Shown one piece after another: positions 34,232 to 43,594 of a DNA stretch of 64,000 nucleotides. Position 1 is the stretch's first letter. Each line of letters starts with the position of its first letter. Under the pieces are notes generated by a model. The model had not been told where the DNA came from and made no database searches. It saw only the letters and a program-made list of their open reading frames with translations. Source of the DNA: JASSUD01 sp031963415 (lineage in GTDB: Bacteria; Pseudomonadota; Gammaproteobacteria; Burkholderiales; Burkholderiaceae); the NCBI GenBank assembly GCA_031963415.1, contig JASSUI010000001.1:2790001-2854000 (forward strand), read 5' to 3'. The position numbers and the translations under genes are program-made.

Positions 34232-37200
34232 ATGGTTAAGGCTAAGGCGCCGCATGTGTCGGTCTTAAATATTGTCGATAGCAGTCAGTCTGAGTTGTCG
34301 GCAAATGGTTGTGGTTTCCCTGCCCCACCAACTTCCAATCCAATTTTAATAAGAAAGTACAAGAGAGACACGATGTTAAGTATTAGCCAGAATCAAAAGG
34401 TATGCGTTACCCTTGCGCCAGAAATTATCAAACGCGAATTAGAGAACGCACGTGAATATAAGGATGGAAATCCTGCTATTGCTGACTATTATTACGAGCG
34501 AGTCGAGCTTGCGCTACACAAACTCGCTGAGTATGAAGAGATCAGATCGCCCAGCTTTTATGAGAGAAAGCACTATTTTAGATCTGCTCGCGTGCCTGAA
34601 ACCGCTGAGCAAAAGGCGCTGCAACAAAGTATTGCCGATGTTCATTTTGAGCGTGGCGAGGTATTCAGTCGGCTAAAGCAGTGGGATAAGGCGAAGGTAC
34701 AGTATGAAAAAGCTGATAAGTGGGGACATACGTCGGCTCAAGAAGCACTTAAGGTACTAGCTCAACTTCCTGCCAATCCTAGCCAATCATTTAGTTCGCT
34801 TAGCGGCTTACACAAATTGACCCCTTCCTCTAGCGCAGAGGGAATATCCACCTTATCTGCGAGGCAGTCGGCCACCCTTACGTCTACCACTGAAAAGACA
34901 CTTGAAGAGGCACCAGCGTTTAAATTTTTCTTAAAAAATTTGCCGCTTATTCCCCCAGCCTTACCGCAAGCCGGCCAATCTCTAAGAAATACCGAGCAGC
35001 TTGCTTACTGTTTATTACTGCTATACCTAGATCAACAGGAACCGACATCTACCGCCAAGTTAAGTGCAGAAGAGTCAGTCTGGTTAGCACGTGTTAAACA
35101 AGATCAAGTTGCATCAGAACTTGGCTTACTCGCACAGGATGTGATTCGTGCTTTTGAGAAAGATGAGATCAAAAATGCCTCGGTAGTATCGGAGGTGGTG
35201 GCGTTAGCGCCGGTCTACGCGCTCGACGATTTTCAAAAGTTGCTCAATAAATTCATCACCAAACTCAACGAACTCACGCTGCTAGATTTTGATGTGTTGA
35301 ACGGCTTAGCTCAGATGATTCGTCATGCGCCACCCAATAGTTTGCGTAACGATGATTTGGTCAAGATTCTAGAAGACCTGACCGATCGTTTAAAAAATAC
35401 GCACGGACAAAGTGAAGAAAATCAGTATCGCTTAGCGATGGCCATCACACAGATGCTGGATGCGATGGCGGATAACAAGGTCACTGATCTTAACCGTGAG
35501 GTGCTGCATCAGCCACTCCAAGATTTATTCAACGGACTCAGGCAATCGAACGATCCGTACCTCGTCTATCAAGCCGAATACGCATACCAAGCATTAGCGT
35601 ACGTGCCGGATGACGAAACGCCTTGGCAAGGTGCTTGGCGACGCATCAGTGGCATAGCCCGCGGGGTATCAAAATTCGCAAGTGCCGTGAAAGCGTTTGA
35701 TCTGGATGAATTCGCCGATGGGATCAAAAATCTACAAGAACCGATCAGTGATCTGATTCACCTTGCCAGCGACATGTATGAGCAAGTGAGTGCATTGCAG
35801 GAAAGTGGACAAGAATTAATCTACAGCCTTAGAGAGGGACTCTCTCTCAATCGAAAACATGTCTGGTATCCGACACTGCGTGGACTCGATGAAATACCAG
35901 CAGACCAACTTAATGATTTTAAGCAAAAGCTGATACAGCCAGAGTTCAAAGCCTGTCGTTGGCATAAAATCTTTTTATGGGGTTTAAGCGAGCGCTTAGC
36001 ACGAATTGCTGCGCATCCAGCGCAGGCAGCCAAAGTACGAGGACAAGCCTTACAGTGGTTAGGCGAGCTATACGAAGATGATCAGACCTGGCGCAAGCAT
36101 CCGCTGATTCAACAGCGTGTAGTGCAACTCATTCGCACACTAGCTACCGACTCCCCTGTTGAGAAAGACGCAGAAACATTGTTAACACGCCTCAAAACGG
36201 TGGGCGATGCCTCTCAACAAACCTTTTATGAGGTCGTATGCCTGAGTGGCCCATTGAATCCTTACCCGCTTTATGAAGCTCATCCTAGAGCCATTTCGTT
36301 GAGCTTATTGGATAAAGTCCAGCATAAAAAATGGGTCGAGACGGATTTGCGTCGATTCAAAAATGAACGACTTGAGCATTGGGGTGATCCCCTGTATGTA
36401 CCACCTCGCGGCAAGGCGAGTTTGTTTGATGACGATACAGACGCATTCGATTTAGCAGAGGAAGCCGAAGCGTTTTTCAAAGGCGACAAAAAAGTAGCGT
36501 TAGTGCTCGGTGAATCAGGAGCTGGTAAATCGACCTTCTTGCGCTTTTTGGAAGCGACACTTTGGGAGAACTATCGAAAAGGCGGTGTTATTCCTTTATT
36601 CATCGCGTTACCAACCATCGATAATCCAGAACAAGACTTTATTGAGAAACATCTACGCCGCATGCAGCTGACCAAGGCGCAAATTAAGACACTCAAAGAG
36701 ACTCGAGAGTTTATCGTGATTGCCGATGGCTATGATGAGTGTGGCGCGAATGAAAATCTATACAAAAGCAATCATTTCAATCAGCCCGGAGGATGGCGAG
36801 GTCAACTCATCATCGGTTGCCGTAGCCAGCGTCTCGGCACGCATTACTTGAAGGACTTTCAACCGGATGACCCGGCGTTGTTTCAAGAGTGGGTGATGGC
36901 ACCATTTGGACAAGATCAGATCGATCAATACGTCGAGGCGCTCGTTGACAAGCACAGCGCTGTCGCGGATAACCGATTTGATCTGCAGCACTGGCAAGTG
37001 CAAGACTATCAACGGGGACTGACACAGATCGATGAAAATTTTAAGCGCACACCACTGTTATTAAAGACCGCATTAGAAGTTTTACCCCGCTTGCTGATGT
37101 TAGGAGAGCAGAGTCAGACCGCTTCTTCGTTGACCCGTGCCACGCTCTATGATGAAGCGATGAAGGCGCGATTTGAGCGGGAAAAACAACGTCTGCAAGG

Positions 37201-40153
37201 GCCAGGACCTGGAAATGATCTTGAAGGTGCCTTTAATGCGTTAGACGAGCATGGCTTTGTCGACAATTGCATGCAGTTTGTCACCGAGCTAGCGGTCGCG
37301 ATTTACGAAAAAAATGGTGGCAACCCTGTGGTGGAATACAACCCTGCGAAAGACAAAGGGACGTGGAAAGAAGCATTCTTTGGTGAGGTGCCGCGCCAGA
37401 GAGTTTTGCGTACAGCATGGCCGCTGATTCGTCATGGTAATCAGTATCGGTTTGAGCATAAATCTTTTCTAGAATACTTTGTCACACGGGATATCTTTCA
37501 GCCGCAAGAAGTCGGGGCAACGGCTGGGGCAAAAATAGAACCTGCGCGGCCGTCTACTACCTCGGCCCGTCGGGGTAGTAACGCATCTTTGCTGAGCTTT
37601 GAAAGCCAGCACGAGGTAGAGGCCAGCGAAGCCGAGTCTCTGCCAGATTCACTCTTAACACGCCGCAGCCTAGTCAACGAACCAGCAATTATCCAATTCT
37701 TAGCCGAAAGGTTACAGACAGAGCCGTACTTTAAAAAACAACTGCATGCGTTTATCGAACGCTCCAAAACCGATGTGACGATGCGCAAGGCGGCAGCGAA
37801 TGCGATGACGATTCTGATTAAGGCTGGCGTACAGTTCTGTGGCACTGATTTAGCCGGCATTCAAATTCCCGGTGCCGATTTGAGCTATGGCGTGTTCGAT
37901 TCGGTTCAACTGCAAGGTGCCGATCTGCGTAAAGTGAATTTGACCGGCGCTTGGTTACGTGCTGCCGATTTAACGGGAGCGCGTATGGAAAACGCACAGT
38001 TTGGAGAATTGCCGAGCTTGCAGGTGGACGACGAAATTATTACCTGCGGTTATTCGTCCGATGGGCGTTACCTAGCAGTCGCGACAAGAAAAGGAAAGCT
38101 TGCGCTGTATGAGGTCGAAACATTAGCTCATCTGCAGACGTTCGAAGGGCATACCAACGTGATGACAAGTGTCGCGTTTTCAGGTGATGGCCAAATGCTG
38201 GCCTCTGGTAGTAAGGACAATACGGTGCGGCTGTGGTCGGTAATTGAGAAAGGGCCGTTGTACACGTTCGAAGGACATACCGATTGGGTGAACAGTGTCG
38301 CCTTTTCAAAGGATGGCCAGACGCTGGCCTCAGGCAGTTGGGACAATACGGTGCGGCTGTGGTCAATCGCTGAGAAAAAACTGCTGCACACGTTTGAGCA
38401 TCCCCCCGAAGTAACCAGCGTCGCGCTCCCAAGCGAAGACCAGACGTTGGACTCGGACGGTGATGAGAGTGTAGGGGCGTCGACGATAGTGGACAAAAGG
38501 CAGTGGTACACATCCAAAGGCCGTACCCACTGGGTAAATAGTGTCGCATTTTCGCCTGATGGCTACACGCTGGCTTCGGGCAGTGGGGATAATATGGTGC
38601 GACTGTGGTCAGTCGCCGAGAAACAGCTGTTGCACACGCTCGAAGGGCATACCGACGAGGTAATAAGCGTCGCGTTCTCAAGTGATGGCCAAACACTGGC
38701 CTCAAGCAGTTGGGACAGTACGGTGAGGCTGTGGTCAGTCTCTGAGAGAAAGCCGCTACACACATTCGAAGGACATACCAGCTGGGTAATGAGCGTCGCG
38801 TTCTCAGGCGATGGCCAAACGCTGGCCTCGTGCGGCGCCTCTGATAATATGGTAAAGCTATGGTCGGTCGCCGAGAGAAAACTGTTACACGCATTCGAAG
38901 GACATACCAGCTGGGTAACCAGCGTCGCATTTTCAAGCGATGATCAAATGCTGCTTTCTAGCAGTTGGGACAATACGGTGCGGCTATGGTCGATCGCTGA
39001 GAAAAGACCGTTACATACATTGGAAGGGCATACCAAGGAGGTGAGGAGCGTCGCGTTCTCAAGCGATGGCCAAACGTTGGCTTCGGGCAGTGCGGACCAT
39101 GCGGTGAGATTGTGGTCGATCGCTGAGAAGAGGCCGTTACATACATTTGAAGAGCATACAGGTGAAGTGACAAGCGTCGCGTTCTCAAGCGATGGCCAAA
39201 CGCTGGCTTCGGGCAGTAGGGACAATTCGGTGAAATTGTGGTCGGTTGACGAACAAAATGCGGTACATACGTTTGAAGGACATACCCACCATGTACACAG
39301 CGTTATGTTCTCAAGCGATGGCCAAACGTTGGCCTCGGGCGGAGACGGTACGGTGCGGTTGTGGTCGGTCGTCGAGAAGAAGCCGTTGCATACGTTCGAG
39401 GGGCACACCGGCTTCGTAATGAGCATCGCGCTTTCAAATGATGGTCAAACGTTGGCTTCGAGTAGTTGGGACAACACAGTGCGGCTGTGGTCGGTCGCCG
39501 AGAAAAAGGCGCTGCACACGTTTGAAGGGCATACCGACTGGGTGATGAGCGTTGCGCTGTCCGGCGATGGCCAAAAACTGGCCTCGGGCAGTTTTGACAA
39601 GACAGTGCGACTGTGGTCGGTCGCCGAGAAAAAGGCGTTGCACACGTTCGAAGGACACACCGAGGGGGTACTAAGCGTTGCGTTCTCAGACGATGGCCAA
39701 GTGCTGGTCTCGGGTAGCTACGACAAGACGGTGCGGCTATGGTCGATTACGTCAGGCCAATGTTTGACCGTCATTCAAGGTTTTAATGGAGAGGTCAAAT
39801 CTGTTGCTTGGTACTCGAATGCTGAAGGAGACTGGCTGGCAACGGGCGGAGCTGACAAAGTGGTACGTTTATGGCAGGTACATCGGGATGGTGAGATTTG
39901 CCGTGTGACATTACATTGGGCCTCAGCACAAGCAATCTTGACAGCACCAGGTGTGCGCATTCAAGACGTGATCGGGCTTAGTGCGAGAAATACACAGCTA
40001 CTCAAACAACGCGGCGCAACGGGCGAACCGCACCCGGTTTTAAAGGAGAAATCGCTGCAGTTAATAGAAAAAGAAGAAACGTCAGCATTCACGCTACCTG
40101 CCCAGGTAGATAAGGTTATCCAATCTAGATTAGCTTATCTCGATTTAGCTTAA
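34232..40153 (+). CDS. NACHT-pentapeptide-WD40 giant STAND NTPase
   Basis: A 1973-residue cytoplasmic protein. Residues 1-190 are helical and TPR-like, and residues 230-700 are helical-repeat-like. The NACHT ATPase has Walker A LGESGAGKST near 760 and Walker B EFIVIADGYDE near 826, with a FLEYF motif in the winged-helix part. Pentapeptide repeats (GADLSYGVFD, GADLRKVNLTG) cover about 1204-1260. About 15 WD40-like repeats run from 1267 to 1895, one badly degenerate, enough for two seven-bladed propellers. A C-terminal tail (RIQDVIGLSARNTQLLKQRG) also occurs in a fragment at 45570. STAND proteins oligomerise on ligand sensing; roles could be phage defence or host interaction. The ATG at 34373 (MLSISQNQ) is an alternative start. 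Confidence 0.88.
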   Translation: MVKAKAPHVSVLNIVDSSQSELSANGCGFPAPPTSNPILIRKYKRDTMLSISQNQKVCVTLAPEIIKRELENAREYKDGNPAIADYYYERVELALHKLAEYEEIRSPSFYERKHYFRSARVPETAEQKALQQSIADVHFERGEVFSRLKQWDKAKVQYEKADKWGHTSAQEALKVLAQLPANPSQSFSSLSGLHKLTPSSSAEGISTLSARQSATLTSTTEKTLEEAPAFKFFLKNLPLIPPALPQAGQSLRNTEQLAYCLLLLYLDQQEPTSTAKLSAEESVWLARVKQDQVASELGLLAQDVIRAFEKDEIKNASVVSEVVALAPVYALDDFQKLLNKFITKLNELTLLDFDVLNGLAQMIRHAPPNSLRNDDLVKILEDLTDRLKNTHGQSEENQYRLAMAITQMLDAMADNKVTDLNREVLHQPLQDLFNGLRQSNDPYLVYQAEYAYQALAYVPDDETPWQGAWRRISGIARGVSKFASAVKAFDLDEFADGIKNLQEPISDLIHLASDMYEQVSALQESGQELIYSLREGLSLNRKHVWYPTLRGLDEIPADQLNDFKQKLIQPEFKACRWHKIFLWGLSERLARIAAHPAQAAKVRGQALQWLGELYEDDQTWRKHPLIQQRVVQLIRTLATDSPVEKDAETLLTRLKTVGDASQQTFYEVVCLSGPLNPYPLYEAHPRAISLSLLDKVQHKKWVETDLRRFKNERLEHWGDPLYVPPRGKASLFDDDTDAFDLAEEAEAFFKGDKKVALVLGESGAGKSTFLRFLEATLWENYRKGGVIPLFIALPTIDNPEQDFIEKHLRRMQLTKAQIKTLKETREFIVIADGYDECGANENLYKSNHFNQPGGWRGQLIIGCRSQRLGTHYLKDFQPDDPALFQEWVMAPFGQDQIDQYVEALVDKHSAVADNRFDLQHWQVQDYQRGLTQIDENFKRTPLLLKTALEVLPRLLMLGEQSQTASSLTRATLYDEAMKARFEREKQRLQGPGPGNDLEGAFNALDEHGFVDNCMQFVTELAVAIYEKNGGNPVVEYNPAKDKGTWKEAFFGEVPRQRVLRTAWPLIRHGNQYRFEHKSFLEYFVTRDIFQPQEVGATAGAKIEPARPSTTSARRGSNASLLSFESQHEVEASEAESLPDSLLTRRSLVNEPAIIQFLAERLQTEPYFKKQLHAFIERSKTDVTMRKAAANAMTILIKAGVQFCGTDLAGIQIPGADLSYGVFDSVQLQGADLRKVNLTGAWLRAADLTGARMENAQFGELPSLQVDDEIITCGYSSDGRYLAVATRKGKLALYEVETLAHLQTFEGHTNVMTSVAFSGDGQMLASGSKDNTVRLWSVIEKGPLYTFEGHTDWVNSVAFSKDGQTLASGSWDNTVRLWSIAEKKLLHTFEHPPEVTSVALPSEDQTLDSDGDESVGASTIVDKRQWYTSKGRTHWVNSVAFSPDGYTLASGSGDNMVRLWSVAEKQLLHTLEGHTDEVISVAFSSDGQTLASSSWDSTVRLWSVSERKPLHTFEGHTSWVMSVAFSGDGQTLASCGASDNMVKLWSVAERKLLHAFEGHTSWVTSVAFSSDDQMLLSSSWDNTVRLWSIAEKRPLHTLEGHTKEVRSVAFSSDGQTLASGSADHAVRLWSIAEKRPLHTFEEHTGEVTSVAFSSDGQTLASGSRDNSVKLWSVDEQNAVHTFEGHTHHVHSVMFSSDGQTLASGGDGTVRLWSVVEKKPLHTFEGHTGFVMSIALSNDGQTLASSSWDNTVRLWSVAEKKALHTFEGHTDWVMSVALSGDGQKLASGSFDKTVRLWSVAEKKALHTFEGHTEGVLSVAFSDDGQVLVSGSYDKTVRLWSITSGQCLTVIQGFNGEVKSVAWYSNAEGDWLATGGADKVVRLWQVHRDGEICRVTLHWASAQAILTAPGVRIQDVIGLSARNTQLLKQRGATGEPHPVLKEKSLQLIEKEETSAFTLPAQVDKVIQSRLAYLDLA

Positions 40154-40191
40154 AACCGAGCGTGGCCGCACATTAGCGTAAGGCTTGGCAT

Positions 40192-40290
40192 GGCTCGAAA
40201 AGGAGGGATTTGCGAGGTTATTAGCCGTTATGTTGGGGTGAGGAGCGAATCCCAACATAACGGCCGGTTAACCAAGCATTTCTTCGAGCC
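40192..40290. repeat. Palindromic element after the NACHT-WD40 gene
   Basis: Terminal GGCTCGAA/TTCGAGCC at 40192-40199 and 40283-40290 enclose a perfect 14-bp stem, GCCGTTATGTTGGG at 40224-40237 paired with 40251-40264. The stretch TGCGAGGTTATTAGCCGT and the GTTGGGG stem are shared with the interior of the MITE at 9450-9580, although the ends differ. Confidence 0.65.
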
Positions 40291-40336
40291 CGTCATAAAT
40301 TTTATGTGCGGAAGCCAATTACCTTTCACGTTGTTG

Positions 40337-41668
40337 CTAGAACATTTCGTATCGAGCGATTGCTTTCCGAGCATGGTAACAAGTTTTACTACCGATAAAT
40401 TTACGAAACACTGACCCTAAACTGAGCAATTGCCCCCTTTCAAATTTTTCCGCGTATTGAGAATTGCTCATCCTCCAGGCCACTTCGGATGCAAGCATCT
40501 CGATAGCATTAGCCGCTAGACCATCTACATTACGCGCAACCACAAATTTATCGAATGCCTTCACTAAACTAGTAAGCTCTTGCTCAGAGAAGTTCCGCGC
40601 TTCTTTCTCAGATTGCATCCGCCTGCTTACTTCGCCTGCAAGCAACTCACAAGCAAGTTCGTAAGTATAGGCCTCTAGGCTATCTGCATTACGCACAACC
40701 ATAAGTTCGTAGAATGCTTTTACTAAGTTGACAAGCCCTTGCTCGGTAAAGTTCTGCGCTTTTTCCTCAGTGCGCATCCACTCACATACTTCCCATGCAA
40801 GCTCTTCGCCGACCTCTTGGCAGGCTTCATTATGCGGAAATTCACTGAACGCTTTCGCTAAATTGGATAGCTCTTGTGCATTGAATAGTTGTGCTTCTTT
40901 CTTCTCTCTTATCCACGTGGACACTGTGAACGCAATCTCCACACAGGCTTTTTCACAGTCTGCATTTTTTGGAAACTTACTGAATGCATTCGCAAAAGCA
41001 GCTAAATCCTGCGCATTAAATTCTTTCGGATCAGAAATTATCCGCCAGAACACCTCGCGTGCAATCGCTGCACTCGCCTTCTCACAGCCGATATCTTCTG
41101 AAAATTTACTGAACGCATTTGCTAGCATTGATAAATGTTTCAGCTCGCTTTTTTGCGCCTCTTCTTTAAAGCCACTCCATTCCCAGACTCTGCGAGCAAT
41201 ACCTAAACAGGTAGCTCGATTGATTAGATTGTTTAGTTCTTTAGCGCATACATTCGCCGACACTGCAAGTTTTTCTAGATATGACTTTTTTTCATTCTGT
41301 GCATAACTTTTTCTCTTAGCCTGCCGAGCAACCTGACCAACCTGTGAATAAGGCTTACCTTTATAGTGAGATTCTTTAGCGTGCCTATTCACTAAATTTG
41401 CACCGCTTCTCAGGTCATTTTCTCCTAACTCTGGCTTTTCGAACGCCATTCTTAATTTTTTTGTAGCGGAATAGTCTTGTGCATCAAAAAATTTCCTTTT
41501 ATCCCCAGTCCGATATACAGAATTTAAACATGACTCACTTTGGTGCTGAGTGGCATCGACGCATCTCGGTGTGCGCTCAACCGCAGCTCTATTACTATCA
41601 TCAAAGAATCTTACGTAGGGGCGAGCGTAGTCTAAGGGAGAGGAAGAAAGAGAGAGAGTACGATACAT
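40337..41668 (-). CDS. SKWP-like repeat protein, candidate type III effector
   Basis: A 443-residue protein with a disordered Ser/Arg-rich N-terminus (about 130 residues) and then about five repeats of 50-55 residues. The unit reads LxxLANAFSKFPxNxxCEKAxxEIAxxV, followed by a W-I/M-R helix and FNAQEL. The ANAFSKFP core with following Cys/Ala helix resembles the SKWP repeats (LANALSKWP) of Ralstonia and Xanthomonas type III effectors, which form armadillo/HEAT-like solenoids. That match is from memory of the motif and is not certain. No signal peptide is present, which suits a type III substrate. Its last 125 bp form the right-hand copy of the direct repeat that brackets the NACHT-WD40 gene. 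Confidence 0.65.
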   Translation of the reverse strand: MYRTLSLSSSPLDYARPYVRFFDDSNRAAVERTPRCVDATQHQSESCLNSVYRTGDKRKFFDAQDYSATKKLRMAFEKPELGENDLRSGANLVNRHAKESHYKGKPYSQVGQVARQAKRKSYAQNEKKSYLEKLAVSANVCAKELNNLINRATCLGIARRVWEWSGFKEEAQKSELKHLSMLANAFSKFSEDIGCEKASAAIAREVFWRIISDPKEFNAQDLAAFANAFSKFPKNADCEKACVEIAFTVSTWIREKKEAQLFNAQELSNLAKAFSEFPHNEACQEVGEELAWEVCEWMRTEEKAQNFTEQGLVNLVKAFYELMVVRNADSLEAYTYELACELLAGEVSRRMQSEKEARNFSEQELTSLVKAFDKFVVARNVDGLAANAIEMLASEVAWRMSNSQYAEKFERGQLLSLGSVFRKFIGSKTCYHARKAIARYEMF

Positions 41669-41699
41669 AGCGAATTCTTTTAAACTAGATTTGATCTAA

Positions 41700-41841
41700 G
41701 AACCTGTCTACAAATTGTCTAAAAGGTCGTCAGCCGGGAGAGACCGGAGCGCAGCAACCGGAGTGTACGTGGTGTACATGAGGATTGCGAGCACCGCCCG
41801 AGCCCGGATCACGGCCTTTTAGGCAATTTGTAGGCAGGTTC
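41700..41841. mobile_element. 142-bp MITE with TAA target duplication, copy c
   Basis: Terminal inverted repeats of about 31 bp starting GAACCTGTCTACAAATTGTC at the left and ending GCAATTTGTAGGCAGGTTC at the right, with 3 mismatches. Exact TAA flanks lie at 41697-41699 and 41842-41844. The centre GAGTGTACGTGGTGTACATG is palindromic and is shared, in inverted orientation, with copies at 29321 and 55008. It is non-coding. It lies between the SKWP-like gene and hemW, at one edge of the accessory segment. Confidence 0.85.
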
Positions 41842-42034
41842 TAACAGACAGGATTATTAATAAATACCCGAGTCTGTGGGACGAAATGCGCTTGAGAATT
41901 ACCCTATCTTTTTGACCTACGCATGTAAAACGCTTATATCGAAAAATGCCGAAAACGCTGGAAAAGCAGTGAATGCAAATTCAACTCAATCTAAAATTTA
42001 TATACTTTCTCTGTCCCGCTCTTTTACCTAAGAG

Positions 42035-43282
42035 ATGGCGAGCAAAATCTTAGCAATAAAGTCAACCATGCCATCATCTACCTCTTCTAGCCCAAACACA
42101 AAAACTGCTGTGCTTGCACCAGGCCGTATTCATTTGTCTGCTCTACCGCCGCTTGCTCTGTACGTGCATTTTCCGTGGTGCATTAAGAAATGTCCTTATT
42201 GCGATTTCAATTCACATACTTGGAAAGGCGACGTGAATTTTCCAGAAGAGATTTATCTGGATGCGCTACGCGCTGATCTTGAACAAGCACTACCGCTTAT
42301 ATGGGGACGTCGCGTGCACACTATTTTTATTGGTGGAGGCACGCCAAGTCTGCTCAGCGCAGCGGGCATTGATCGTTTACTTTCCGAATTACGCGCTCTG
42401 TTGCCACTCGAAGCGAATGCTGAAATTACGTTAGAAGCCAACCCTGGTACTTTTGAGGCCGAAAAATTTAGCCAATATCGAGCAAGTGGTATTAATCGCT
42501 TATCGATCGGTATTCAAAGTTTTAATGAGCAGCATCTAAGTGCGCTTGGCCGCGTGCATGATGCGCAGCAAGCTAAGCATGCGGTGGAAATTGCTCAACG
42601 TTCTTTTGATAATTTCAATCTTGATTTAATGTTTGCCCTACCCAATCAAACACTTGAAGATTGCCAGGCTGATGTTGAAACCGCCCTCTCCTACGCTCCA
42701 CCGCATTTATCGCTCTACCATTTGACCTTAGAACCTAATACCCTCTTTGCCAAGTATCCACCTAACTTGCCGGATAACGATGCTTCAGCGGATATGCAAG
42801 AGTGGATTCACACACGCTTAGCACAAGCAGGCTATCAGCATTACGAGGTGTCAGCATATGCGCGCGCTGGGCATCAGTGTCAGCACAATTTAAATTACTG
42901 GCGCTTTGGCGATTACTTGGGAATTGGCGCAGGCGCGCATAGCAAACTCTCATTTCCACAGCGCATTATTCGACAAATGAGGTACAAGCACCCGGCAACT
43001 TATATGAGCCAAGTACAAGCGCGCGCGCCGATTCAACAAGAAGAAGAAATTAGCCTCAATGATCTGCCAGCTGAATTTATGCTAAACGCGCTACGCCTAT
43101 CCGAAGGGTTTGCTCCTTTTCATTTTGCAGAGCGTACTGGCTTACCTTTAAACGTGATCGAACCCGCATTACAACTCGCTGAGACCCGTGGACTGCTCAC
43201 ACGTACTCCACACTTAATTGCCCCAACCCCTGTTGGGCAGCGTTTTTTGAATGATCTTCAGGAATTATTTTTAAAAGATTGA
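42035..43282 (+). CDS. hemW: HemW heme chaperone, radical-SAM (coproporphyrinogen III oxidase-like)
   Basis: A 415-residue protein with LYVHFPWCIKKCPYCDF holding the CxxxCxxC iron-sulfur ligands C49, C53 and C56, followed by FIGGGTPSLLS, ITLEANPGTFE, NRLSIGIQSFNEQHL and NLDLMFALPNQT. The sequence CDFNSH and the C-terminal HemN_C region (LPAEFMLNALRL) fit HemW, which binds and hands on heme, rather than HemN. An ATG at 42068 would shorten the non-conserved N-terminus by 11 residues. In related bacteria it directly follows rdgB. Confidence 0.92.
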   Translation: MASKILAIKSTMPSSTSSSPNTKTAVLAPGRIHLSALPPLALYVHFPWCIKKCPYCDFNSHTWKGDVNFPEEIYLDALRADLEQALPLIWGRRVHTIFIGGGTPSLLSAAGIDRLLSELRALLPLEANAEITLEANPGTFEAEKFSQYRASGINRLSIGIQSFNEQHLSALGRVHDAQQAKHAVEIAQRSFDNFNLDLMFALPNQTLEDCQADVETALSYAPPHLSLYHLTLEPNTLFAKYPPNLPDNDASADMQEWIHTRLAQAGYQHYEVSAYARAGHQCQHNLNYWRFGDYLGIGAGAHSKLSFPQRIIRQMRYKHPATYMSQVQARAPIQQEEEISLNDLPAEFMLNALRLSEGFAPFHFAERTGLPLNVIEPALQLAETRGLLTRTPHLIAPTPVGQRFLNDLQELFLKD

Positions 43283-43594
43283 ATGGAAGAGGCATGGTAT
43301 AAGCCAGTGGCATGATGTCGCGCTCGACTTGTTCTGCGCCTCTTCAAAAAGGCTCTATGTCATTTAGCTCGCTAGCGTCCGTCACCTCTCAGACTGGCTT
43401 ACGCTCATCCATGCAACTATCTAATCTGAATTTCAGCGCTTTGCTATCTACTTCCTATTAAGCTTTTCGCTATGTTGTAAAAAGCTTTTGGCAGTAGACC
43501 TTTTTTGAAACCCTGTAGCAGGCAAACACAGCAACGTCATGGGGTTTTGAAAGAGGTTTAATACGAACAATTGCTTAGCTTTTTACCCATCTCA
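43283..43594. other. Intergenic region, 312 bp, nothing recognised
   Basis: Between hemW and the DUF1275 gene. No gene, terminator or repeat of the families seen elsewhere is evident. Confidence 0.5.

Noticed and set aside
38040..39660. Several long minus-strand open frames opposite the WD40 region
   Set aside because: They are repetitive shadows of the WD40 units: stop-free antisense frames arise from the repeated codon pattern, with no start signals and composition that mirrors the repeats.
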